Source of the DNA: Microstegium vimineum
Lineage: Eukaryota > Streptophyta > Magnoliopsida > Poales > Poaceae
Direction: 5' to 3'
Assembly: GCA_022036555.1 (NCBI GenBank)
Contig: CM039130.1
Location: forward strand, 23,462,570-23,526,569
DNA length: 64,000 nt
Positions 48,255 through 57,429 of this stretch are shown here, one piece after another. Positions within the stretch are counted from its first letter, which is position 1; the number at the start of each line of letters is the position of its first letter. The notes beneath the pieces are model-generated. The model was given only the letters and a program-made list of their open reading frames with translations, was not told where the DNA came from and did no database searches. A program made the position numbers and the translations under genes.

Positions 48255-48283
48255 CCCCCCCCCCCCCCCCCCCCCACCCCCCC
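48255..48283. repeat. C21-A-C7 homopolymer tract
   Basis: Twenty-one C, one A, seven C. The minus strand is a G run able to form quadruplex structures. Length may be inexact because such runs are hard to sequence. Confidence 0.9.
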
Positions 48284-48499
48284 GACTGGGAAAAAGGTAA
48301 AACAAATATAATATAAAAATATATTTGTATATCCAATTAACCAAACCAATGCAAGGTGTGGACTTGGAGCAAGGTTCGGTATCAAAAGTTTAGGCCATAA
48401 ACATTTGGAGCTACCCATTAGGGCATCGCTAGCATATCTTTTTGGTAGTGCTATGAAAAGAGAGGTCCCAAACGGGTGCAATACATATGACCACAATTT

Positions 48500-49210
48500 G
48501 AAAGAGATGCTATGCGAAGAGTATCTTCATTAGATATCCTATCTATGTAGTTTTCTATATCTAAAAAGTAGCATTTTACTAGGAGATTGAGGTGTTGCAG
48601 CAGATCTATATCTTATCTTCTATAGATAATTTTTGAGAGAGGTCTCCTAAAAAAGCATCCATTTTCTTAAATAAAGGAGACAACTCCCTCTTCCCCGTAT
48701 CAGGTGCAAACCACAACGACCTTCGTGAAAAACCATGCAAACCATGACAAAAACATTCGTCTAAATTCACCAAAAAAATCACACATGAGATGATATGATG
48801 ATACACAACTTTTGTAAAATATCTTGTCCAAACCCGACTTCATTGTGAGATATAAAAATAAGAAGTTTCAAGCCAAAAAGGTGTCCAAATGATTTGTTAG
48901 AAATCTATTATTTTCATATCTAACAAACGAAGTCGAGTTTGGACAAGATATTTTACAAGGTTATGTATCATCGTATCCTACATGTGTGATTTTTTTTTTA
49001 TGAATTTAGATAACTTTTTTACCATGGTTTGCACGAGTTTTTACGAAATTGTGGTTTGCACATGATACGTTCCCTTCCTAAAAAGATACTGAAGACAAGT
49101 TTTAGATAATATGCTAAAGCAGTGCTCTCTTATATCCTAAACTGATTTTAAGTTACTCTCTTAAAACAATTTATAGGAGATGCAATATAGAAGATACGGT
49201 TGAGATGCTC
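48500..49210. mobile_element. Foldback element, nested inverted repeats
   Basis: Inner arms 48696-48842 and 48929-49070 are inverted copies (GTATCAGGTGCAAACCACAA against TTGTGGTTTGCACATGATAC; AAATATCTTGTCCAAACCCG against CGAGTTTGGACAAGATATTT), with a loop of about 86 bp. Weaker outer similarity pairs about 48500-48660 with 49075-49210 (GAGATGCT/AGCATCTC, GTATCTTC). The outer target duplication is not resolved. No coding capacity. Confidence 0.7.
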
Positions 49211-49589
49211 TGACTCCTTGTGCAAACTTGAGCACCGGGTGCAAGAAATAAACAATATTCACCTTTACAGCTCACACACACACCATCCTCTCGTAGACAA
49301 AGAAGATTGGAAAAGGAACTGTTTTTTTTTTCTATTTGAGCATGGGACTCGCTCATGAAAGTGGTGCTATATGAGCTATACACAGTGGACCAATTTCTTA
49401 GAAGCTAGCTTGTACTGACATGCTTTTAGTTATTTGAGTAAAATTCATGTGCGGTTACAGATCCCTAACTCTCAAATCTTTTTTTTATAAGTCGGTGGAG
49501 GGGAAGAGAATCCCCCGCCTGGATTATATTGTTTTTGTAGGCCCCATAGGACGAATGTTGATGACATAGTTTGAAGAGATACAAAAATG
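49211..49589. other. No recognised feature
   Basis: Non-coding; T-rich runs at 49322-49331 and 49481-49487. Nothing further seen. Confidence 0.4.
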
Positions 49590-50652
49590 CGATTTACATT
49601 GTGTTAACTAGAATGGAGCACCAAGCATCAGCAACTCCTCTGTCCTTCTTTGGCAATCAAACCTTCCATAGGCAGGCTTCTGATCTGCACGCTGCTAGAG
49701 CTCCAGCAAGAGTAGTTCGATCATTCCTAAAGACAGTGTTGTTTGTTCTTTTTCAAATGTGCCAACAACATAGGAGTTAGGAAAGTTTTAAAATGCTTGC
49801 CTGGTACATGTGTGGGGACAATGTCCTGCAGTTTCTGCATGGTCCAGTCACTGTCCGTTTGAATGTGGGAGGAACTGGATTTCGCTGATCCTTTCTTCTT
49901 CAAGCACAAGGGTGCTACTCAATGGACACCCGGGCCGCCGTATCTGCCATGCTCGAGGACTGAGGCAAGGGGATCCGTTGTCACCAATGTTGTTTGTGCT
50001 TGTCATGGAAGTGTTGAACCATCTGTTGTCATTGGTTGAGCAGCGTGGCTTTCTTTCACCGGTTAATGGTTTAAATGGGCCGCGGGTTACTCTGTATGCT
50101 GACGATCTTGTTATCTCTGTCGCGCCAACTGAAAGAGACCTGAGGTCAGTAAAGGCGGCGCTTCACATTTTTGCTTCAGCTTCAAGGCTCTGCGCCAACA
50201 TGGAAAAGAGTGCTGCAACGCCCCTGCATTGCAGTGATCAAGACCTGGCTTGTATACATGAGTTCCTTGCCTGCAGAATCCAGGCCTTCCCCACTCGTTA
50301 CTTGGGTATACCTCTCTCGATTTACAAGTTGAAGAGATCTGAAGAGCAGTTCCTAATTGACAAAGTGGCTACAAAAATCCATGTTGGAAAGGACATTTAC
50401 TGAATGCAGTTGGGCGTACGGCACTTACTCGGGCAACCTTGTCAGCCATTCCGATTCATACATCCATTGCTCTCCATCTCTCTGATTGGGCCGTGTGCGC
50501 CATTGACAAGCATCGGAGGGGGTTCATTTGGGCTGGGACGGAATCTGCAAGGGGTGGATGCTGTAAAGTCGCCTGGCCGACTGTTTGCCATCCGAAGCAG
50601 CTGGGAGGTCTTGGGATTTCTGGGAAACAAATTGGATAGGGATGATTCTCAC

Positions 50653-50771
50653 CACAATACGGTGGAGATGTGTAGCTGACGGATGGACCATGTGACAAAT
50701 ATGGTGGGCATATGTAGTTATAATAACACGATGACCCACATGTAATTCAAACAATCTCCACCGTATTCTAG
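50653..50771. mobile_element. Small inverted-repeat element with 16 bp flanking direct repeats
   Basis: Ends ATACGGTGGAGAT and ATCTCCACCGTAT are inverted. Flanks TAGGGATGATTCTCAC (50637-50652) and TAGGGATGATCCTCAC (50772-50787) match at 15 of 16. LINE coding sequence resumes after the insert. Family not recognised; the long flanking repeat is unusual for a MITE. Confidence 0.65.
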
Positions 50772-51027
50772 TAGGGATGATCCTCACTTAACTTTTTTCT
50801 GATTTCTGACCTCGGGCTTACAGGCATAGTCCTCAGAGTCAAATAGGTCTGGAGGGACAGAATTGAGGGGAGGGTGCCTGGTACCAAGGACCGAAATGTT
50901 CTCGCCATCTTCCAGGCTGCCACGGCTCTTACCATCGGCAATGGAGAGTCAACATTCTTTTGGACTGATCGCTGGTTGGAGGGCGATAGTATCTAGAACA
51001 TGGCTCCAATCCTTTTTGCGGCTGTTA

Positions 51028-51257
51028 GAGCGTCCGTAATGGTTAGCTATTTGGCTAGCTAGATGTGACATGACAAGTAAAAAGTAGGAGAGAGTAGTCA
51101 CTAGTTACAAACAAATAGTCTATCTATTTCACATAGCCCAAGACTATGTGAGAGAAGCATGTGGGTCCAGTGATATAAAATAGTCTTTGTTATTGTCTCT
51201 CACCTCCACATCAGCTCACCAAATAGCTAGTACCACCTATTCCTATTGCGGATGCCC
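51028..51257. mobile_element. Tourist-like (PIF/Harbinger) MITE in the LINE
   Basis: 230 bp with inverted ends GAGCGTCCGTAATGG / CCTATTGCGGATGCCC and TTA on both sides (51025-51027 and 51258-51260), the target duplication of PIF/Harbinger elements. The interior is non-coding, with the GGTTAGCTATTTGGC and AAATAGCTAGTACCACC arms continuing the symmetry. Confidence 0.82.
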
Positions 51258-52440
51258 TTAGCACAAGGAAGAGAAGGGCACGGGTGGCTGAGGCAATCCC
51301 AAATGATGATTGGATCACGCACATTACTGGCCCAAGATTGATGCAGCTGTTACTGGAATTCATAAAGGTCTTCGACATCATTGAGCGTGTGCAGCTCACA
51401 AACAACCCCGATATCTTTACTTGGCATGTGACTGCAAACCAAAACTACTCTTCTGCATCGGCTTATGGTGCTATGTTTTTCGGCTCCTCAACGCCAATTG
51501 GCGCAAAGGAAATTGGAAAACTGCAGCCCCTTCCTGGGTTCGCTTCTTCTTTTGGCTTCTCATGCATGGTTGTTGTTGGACTGCGGACCAACGCTATCAG
51601 ATTGCAAGATTCCAACATTTGCATCCTGTGTGACCAAGGCGTCGAGACTATTGATCACATTGTCATCGCCTGTTGTTATAGCAGTGAGGTCTGGCACGCT
51701 TGGCTGTGCAGACTACATCTTCTAAACATTGTCCCTACCAATGATGATCTGGCACTGAACTGGTGGCTGTCCTTGAGGAACAAAGTGCCAAAGTCCCTGC
51801 GTCGCGGTTTCGACTCCCTCTTCTTTCTCCTGGGTTGGATGCTTTGGAAAGAGAGGAATGCTAGGACTTTCAACGCAACGTTCAACACTGCAGATAGACT
51901 GATGCAATCACTCAAGAGGAGGCCGAGGTGTGGTGCCAGGCCGGGTTCAGGCATCTCCGCGTGCTGCTTGCCATGGCATAAGTTCTCTGCCTGATCGCAC
52001 TTCTTAGTTGAAAAATTTGTGCCTTGTAATTACAAGCTCGTGATTTGGGTGTGTGAGTTGTTTCGGGCTTCGGTAACCTCGGGTTACTGTCCCCTTATTT
52101 GTCAGCACTTTTTGTTCAATCTGTTTCCTGCTTAATGAAATACAGGTGTACAGCGTGTTCGAAAAAAAAAAGACAACATCCCAAAACTGCCTTGCAGCTA
52201 TACAACCAAAGATCACATAAGCTGTTGTCTCTTATGCTGCATGGCAGACATCGCACAATGCATTATTCACGATCCTCTTCTTGAGCAGATTGTTTTTGCA
52301 CTGGATTCTCCCCTGCAACAGCAGCCAAGCGAATAATTTCACTCTCGGCAGAGTCCTGTTGTTCCACACAAATTTCGTCCAAATGTCCGGACTGGAATTG
52401 CCTGTTTTCAATGTCTTATAGAGCATAGAGGTGTTTAGGT

Positions 52441-53260
52441 CCCCATTCCCCTTCAGCAGTGGGCTCTGTCTTCGATCTTTGGAATCACTTAGAGTGTTGC
52501 TTCATGATCTGTGATGTAACTCCCAAATCTTGTTATGACTCTTTGAACTTATACGACAGTGTCATCTTTTTATTTTGAATTCTTAAGTCCTAGAACTTGT
52601 ATCGCGATGTCATCTATATCGATGAACTTGCACGTCAATACATAATTAACATGCTATGTTAGTGCTATTTGTGTGTTGATGTGCAAGTTCGAGACCTAGA
52701 TAATGAAAAATGAAACGTTGAAGACCTAGGGACCCGGATTACGTTGTCATACAAGTTCAGAGATCCCATATAAGTTGAAAGTCAAGAGTTAGAGATCCAA
52801 ATGACACCGTCGTATAAGTATAAGTTTAGATACCATTTTACCCGTATTGTCGTTAGACCACTAGGAGTATGAGACCCAAATGAGCGAGTACCTCGCTGCT
52901 CGCGTCGCTCTCGGCTCTCAGGATATATGCAGCCATGCCGGGCTTCAGAAAGGAGAATATGCTCCGGTTTCTCAATTGGTTGTGGTGCTGCCACGCCAGA
53001 GCCAGACAGCGAGAGCTCATCAACTCACGGCAAACCCAAAGCCAGCAACGCTGCGAATTCGAAGGCGCGAGCCATTTCGGTTTCATTTCACCCTGAGAGA
53101 CGACGAACGCGGCGCGGCGGACACGGCTCAGGCGGCTCTCTCAGTCCCACATGCAAAGCAACATCTATCGCACCCTACTACCTTTTAGGGAATTGCAGCA
53201 AGGAAGAACACGACCAAACGTGGAACGAAATTGTTGAGCGCCTTTCTGTTCTGATCCCAC
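52441..53260. other. Upstream region of the TLC gene
   Basis: The first part holds the inverted-repeat element (52520-52850). 52870-53260 is unique and GC-richer, and should contain promoter and 5' UTR. No clear TATA box is visible close to the start codon. Confidence 0.45.
52520..52850. mobile_element. Inverted-repeat (MITE-like) element upstream of the TLC gene
   Basis: CTTATACGACAGTGTCAT near 52550 pairs with ATGACACCGTCGTATAAG at about 52801-52818. Inside, GAACTTGCACGTCAATAC (from about 52624) pairs with GTGTTGATGTGCAAGTTC (to about 52691). Variants of GAACTTGTATGACGATGTC recur, so it is built from repeated short units in opposite orientation. Ends and target duplication not resolved. 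Confidence 0.6.
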
Positions 53261-54088
53261 ATGGAGGAGCACGTCGTCGCCGTCGCCACGCCGCGCGCGG
53301 AAGCAGAAGCAGTAGCGGAGCCTATGTTCCTGCCGTTCCTGGTGATGTTCGCGTCCATCTACTTCGTCGGCTACTTCATCGTCTTCCGTGGCTGGGGGCC
53401 GCCGCGGCGCCGCGCCGAGGCCGCCAGCTGCTTCACCTCGCTCTTTCACGGCACGCCCGCCGCGCTGCTCGCCCTCCGCGCCGTGCTGCTGTCCCGCTAC
53501 CACGCCGCCAGCGGGGCGGGCGGCACGACCCGCAGCCTCCTCGCGCTCCCGGCGTCAGCGGCGCCCAACACGGCCGCCGAGGACCTGGTGCTGGACTTCA
53601 GCACGGCCTACTTCGCCGTGGACCTCGCGCACTACCTCCTGCAGCTGCGGGACGAGGCCCTCTACATCGCGCACCACCTCGCCACGCTCTACGTCCTCGC
53701 CACCTGCCGCCACGCCGCCGCCGCGGGCGCGGCCGCGCTGCTGCCGCTCGTGGTGCTCGCGGAGGCCACGAGCGCCGCGCAGAACGCGTGGACGCTCGCC
53801 GCCATGCGCCGGCACGACTCGCCGCTTTTCGCTAAGATCTACGCCCGGCTGTCGCTGCCGTTCTACGCCGCGTATACGGTCGCCAGGGCTGTCCTCGGGC
53901 CGGCCTGGTTCTTCAGGATGGTCCGCTTCTTCTACGCGTCCTCAGGCGAAGGCGGCTGCGTGCCCGCATGGTCGTGGGCGTCGTGGACGGTCGTCATCGG
54001 CGCCGGGATAGCGGTGAGCATCCTGTGGGTGACCAACTTGTGGCTGGCGTACTTCAGGGAGAGGAACAAGGAAAGCAAGCAGCAATGA
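53261..54088 (+). CDS. TLC-domain-containing membrane protein
   Basis: Single-exon frame of 275 codons, ATG at 53261 (ACATGG context), TGA at 54086-54088. The protein has about six to seven hydrophobic segments (roughly residues 23-42, 57-77, 111-129, 134-150, 155-175, 196-215, 240-264) and the TLC-family pattern: F-x-G-W at 42-46, FSTAYFAVDLAHYLL (113-127) and the double His in LYIAHHLATLYVL (134-146). This fits the plant TMEM56/TLCD-type TLC proteins, which sit in endomembranes and are linked to lipid handling; the exact substrate is unknown. Ceramide synthase is less likely: no homeobox-like part and it is short. The frame is very GC-rich (third-position C/G), typical of one class of grass genes, and unlike the surrounding repeats. 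There are no stops and all expected parts are present, so it is likely functional. Confidence 0.9.
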   Translation: MEEHVVAVATPRAEAEAVAEPMFLPFLVMFASIYFVGYFIVFRGWGPPRRRAEAASCFTSLFHGTPAALLALRAVLLSRYHAASGAGGTTRSLLALPASAAPNTAAEDLVLDFSTAYFAVDLAHYLLQLRDEALYIAHHLATLYVLATCRHAAAAGAAALLPLVVLAEATSAAQNAWTLAAMRRHDSPLFAKIYARLSLPFYAAYTVARAVLGPAWFFRMVRFFYASSGEGGCVPAWSWASWTVVIGAGIAVSILWVTNLWLAYFRERNKESKQQ

Positions 54089-54198
54089 TCATTTCTGTAC
54101 CATTTTGGTTCACTCATATTGCTGTCCACAGCAAATTCAGTTCATGTTTTTGTTAGCTTGATTGGATATCACTACCGTCTGTACGCGGTTAACAATAA

Positions 54199-54528
54199 GG
54201 CTATATTTGCGGTAGCTCAGTACCAGTGAAGTTGTTTTTTTTTCTAAATAAAATAGCTTTATTAGTGACTTTCTGCGTATAGCTGAGCTATTTTAGAAAA
54301 AAACTATTTAAGAAAATAGCTTCACCAATAACTTCACGCATATATACGACACAGAATTAGGGGATAGAGCTGAGATAAGCTACTTTTTTCAGTTTCATCC
54401 TATTTCATATCTTTGTGAGAGGGGAAGAAAAATAACTTCACTGGAGCTATTTTAAAAATAAGTGTTTGATAAAAAAAATAGCTCACAACAACTTATAAAG
54501 TTATTGTGAGTTGTAGCAAATAGGCTCT
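54199..54528. mobile_element. Tourist-like MITE just after the TLC gene
   Basis: TAA on both sides (54196-54198 and 54529-54531), ends GGCTATATTTGCGG... and ...TAGCAAATAGGCTCT inverted, interior with repeated AATAGCT/AGCTATT words. About 330 bp. AATAAA lies inside at 54247-54252, so it may supply the poly(A) signal of the gene. Confidence 0.65.
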
Positions 54529-54531
54529 TAA

Positions 54532-55369
54532 TTTAGAACAAAAGTCTATAAACTTACAATACTATTTTGAGAACTAAAAGTTTTAATTCAAAAAAATTTC
54601 AACTACAAAGTTGTAGATCGTGTGGAGTGCTACAATTTTAATATAAAGTTTGTCTTCCTCGAAGCTCGTTTTGAAATATTTGAAGCTAAATAATACCCGA
54701 AGCCAAATTTATGGACCCAAAATTGATATTTTCAAAATAGAAGGATCTACATAGCACCCCTTCTAAGTAGAAGGACCATCTGTGCATTTTGCTCAAAAAT
54801 TTTAGTGTTATTATAGTTTTGTACCGGTTAATTTTCTTAAATTTACGAACATGTAAAAGATGTATATCATTATATTAAGTTGAAGAGTTTAAATATGCAT
54901 ATAATAGGCTTCTATTGAGCAATGGAGATCCACCTAAAACTATCGAGCGATGAAGGAGGTCGACCTAATACAACCTTAGCTAGACCATCTTAATAAAAGA
55001 CCTCTTATTTTGATGTTACATAAATAAAAAACATCCAAGACCAACAGAACTGTATGATGTAGGAGGTGACCTTGTGTCTTCGCGGTTGTCTGAACGTGCC
55101 CTTTCCATCATCTAAGAAGAGCGCGACCAATGCTGGGATATTAACTTAGTTAGGTTACCATCGAAGATCTTGTCAAAGGCCTCCAACTTCGATGCAGATG
55201 ACATTTGTGGACTCTTGGTGTAGCCTATACACTACATGATCAGCGTCTCTCCTCACTTGGAAGCAGTACTTGAGAGAGGATTTAAGCTGCAAATCGTCTG
55301 CTCCACCACGGAAGCACCGACTTGGCAGGAGGTTGCTTAGAGGGCTCTTGGATAGAAAATATTACTAAC
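54532..55369. other. No gene recognised
   Basis: Mixed non-coding sequence. CAACTACAAAGTTGTAGATC at about 54599-54618 is a palindromic word also met in the CACTA element at 56395, hinting at another CACTA-type remnant. Confidence 0.35.
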
Positions 55370-55535
55370 TTTTGAATCTTTAAATAAGTTCTAACTAAAA
55401 ATATATTCAACGATTCTTCTCATGATACTAGTCATATGCACCATAAACATTAATTTTTTTATATATTTAATCAAAGTTATAAAATGCTTGACTTCATAAG
55501 AAGTGAGAATGACACTCTTTATGGGAAGAAAGAAG
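55370..55535. mobile_element. Possible Stowaway-like MITE remnant (right half)
   Basis: AAGTTATAAAATGCTTGACT and TTTATGGGAAGAAAGAAG before TA (55536-55537) resemble the right end of a Stowaway. The left end was not found. Confidence 0.35.
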
Positions 55536-55884
55536 TAAATTATTATTGTATTTGTTAGGTTTCATGGCACTCTGAAATCGACATTGAAACAATACAATTA
55601 TAATTTCCATGGTTTTGAGATATGGCTCCACAATTCATGTATTTAGAAAGACATCATTCTAATTGTCATGAGGGAGATACCATAACAACATGGTCTCTGT
55701 GTTGCTCTAACAGGGGCACGGACGCATTCGATCTACAACTTTCGGTCACTCCAAAGGCACCACATGTACCAGCCATTTGAATGGAGCCGTTGCTTTGCAA
55801 CTTCTTCACTTGCATGCACTCACTGCATTCGCGCATTCGCACCGGATGCGTTCAGTCACTTCACCTAACTTGGCATGCCTTAGC

Positions 55885-56823
55885 CACTAGTACACAGAAC
55901 CTCTATAGTGGCGGTTCAAAACATATTTGTACTGGTGTTTTTTAGTTCCGCAAGTGAGAGAGGCCAGTGGAAATTGTTCTCTCCATTGACGGTTAACTGA
56001 GATCCACCAGTGGAAATCGTTTTCTACAAGCGGTTTTCTTAAGAACCCACCTGTAGAAATCTCATTTCTAGTGGCGGTTTTTCTAAGAAACCCTGTAGAA
56101 ATGGTTGTCCAGAAATCGGGTTTTTAAAATAGAAAAAAAATTAATTGTGGGAGGGGCCCACTAGTAGGCCGTCCGCCCGTCTCCGTCGCAAGTCGCGCTT
56201 TTTTCGCGTAAAATCACATGCTTCGTGGCCGGAGGGGTTCGAACCCAGGAACCCCACCCTCGTGCTAACCTCCCCTACCACTCCACCCATAACTCACTTG
56301 TGTCGAGATTTCATTTTAGTTCTCCACATATTATACTAAATCGAGTGTAAATTGATTGTTTGAGGCCCTAAACGAATTCAAATGAAAAAGTTGTCAACTA
56401 CAAAGTTTCGTAACTTTTCAAGATCTACAACTTTATTTTGGTTGTTTCTCCATCCAAGGTCGTTTACAAAATTTAAATTTCAAATTTGACAAATTCAAAC
56501 ATAGTTTTCGATGACAATATGATTTCAAATGAAAAAGTTATCAGCTACAGAGTTTCATAACTTTTCGAGATCTACAACTTTCACTTTAGTTGTTTTTCCA
56601 TCCGAGGCCATTTGAAAAACTCAAAAAACTTAGTGTCCAAATATTTTTAGTGACGGATTTCTTAAGAAACCGCCTTCTAGTGGCGAATTTTTAAGAAAAC
56701 CGCCAGTACAAATCGATTTCTAGTGGTGGTTCGAAACTGTTTTATTTCTACTGATGCACGTTAAGCAAAACCACCAGTGGAAATAAAACCTTGGCGTCAA
56801 GAGAAATCATCTGTGTATTAGTG
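55885..56823 (+). mobile_element. Non-autonomous CACTA (En/Spm-like) element
   Basis: Ends CACTAGTACACAG and CTGTGTATTAGTG are inverted; 3 bp flanks AGC and AGT are a near-duplication. Subterminal motifs such as AGTGGCGGTTTTTCTAAGAAA and TTTCTTAAGAAACCGCC recur in both orientations, as in CACTA elements. The word CTACAAAGTTTCGTAACTTTT is followed by a second diverged copy at 56548. No transposase. Confidence 0.82.
56227..56288 (-). other. tRNA-like module inside the CACTA element
   Basis: Minus strand: GTGGAGTGGTAGGGGAGGTT resembles an A-box region, and GGGTTCGAACCCC (56235-56247) is a perfect B-box, spaced about 30 bases apart. It lacks a foldable acceptor stem in what I can see, so it is a tRNA relic or Pol III promoter rather than a working tRNA. 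Confidence 0.5.
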
Positions 56824-57429
56824 AGTGTCTGGTCATTTTCAGAGAGGTTCTAAAGAGGGTTTTTTCACGAATGGACGTGTCTGGTCACCCCTGATTGAAC
56901 TCTTACAACGTCCGGTCACATCTATGACTTCGCTTGTCAAAAGAACAGGCTCATCTGGTTGCTCTGGAGCCAACGGCCGTCTCTCTGTCCGATCATCACC
57001 TCAACTAGGGTTAGACAACGGACACATCTGGTCCTAAGGGGACAAGTGTCCAATTGTTTGAGCACTTCTGCAGTTCACCTAGGGTAACCCACTGGACGTG
57101 TCTGGTCCACCTAAGGATAGTGTTTGGTCAACACAATGACCCTTTGTCAACACATTTTCACCTCAAGTTTCTTCTTTGCAAATGTGCCAAAACCACTATG
57201 TGTACACCACCATGTGCATGTGTGTTAGCATTTCATAAACATTTCTTAAAGAATTTTCACTTGCACTCACCATGCCACTCAATCCTAGCAACATCACAAA
57301 GTTAGATCGATCAAGTGACACTAGATGACTAATATGCAAACAAGTTTGCCCCTCTTGATAGTACGGTCATCTATCCTAAACCCGGTCATAAACTTCTCTA
57401 CACACCAATGTGTCGACTAATGCCATTGG

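Larger units (their letters stand above)
49855..52171 (+). pseudogene. L1-type LINE fragment (RT to poly(A)), carrying two MITEs
   Basis: RT second half: RGLRQGDPLSPMLFVLVMEV and LYADDLVISVAPTERDL (catalytic YADD), then YLGIPLSIYKLKRSEEQ; a frameshift near 50400; FIWAGTESARGGCCKVAWP; then the zf-RVT domain (ICILCDQGVETIDHIVIACC, WMLWKERNARTFNA). It ends at TGA 51992-51994, with a 3' UTR and A tail (52160-52171). A small MITE (50653-50771) and a Tourist-like MITE (51028-51257) interrupt it, and a TAG stop lies near 50995. The first half of ORF2 is absent (5' truncation). Confidence 0.88.
49590..52440 (-). pseudogene. LINE remnant on the minus strand, split by another LINE
   Basis: Right part (52426-52172): WNNRTLPRVKLFAWLLLQGR and CKNNLLKKRIVNNALCDVCH, then IFGCIAARQFWDVV, the zf-RVT region of a plant LINE. 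Left part (49850-49730): DSDWTMQKLQDIVP and HFKTFLTPMLLAHL, which continues that domain. The two halves are separated by a plus-strand LINE whose poly(A) end abuts 52172. It predates that insertion. Confidence 0.65.
55700..57420. mobile_element. Old copia-type LTR and interior remnants, split by a CACTA element
   Basis: Both sides of 55885-56823 carry GGACGYRTYTGGTCAC-like words (55712, 55848, 56871, 57097). 57330-57410 matches the style of copia 3' regions (AGTTTGCCCCTCTTGATAG). No open frame. Confidence 0.4.

Noticed and set aside
52927..53835. Second long open frame (302 codons) overlapping the TLC gene
   Set aside because: It is the GC-rich shadow of the TLC gene in another frame: Arg/Ala/Pro-rich low-complexity text with no domain, while the chosen frame has clear membrane segments and TLC motifs.
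56227..56288. Functional tRNA gene
   Set aside because: The B-box is perfect, but no acceptor stem pairing or clear anticodon arm could be made out, and it lies inside a transposon.
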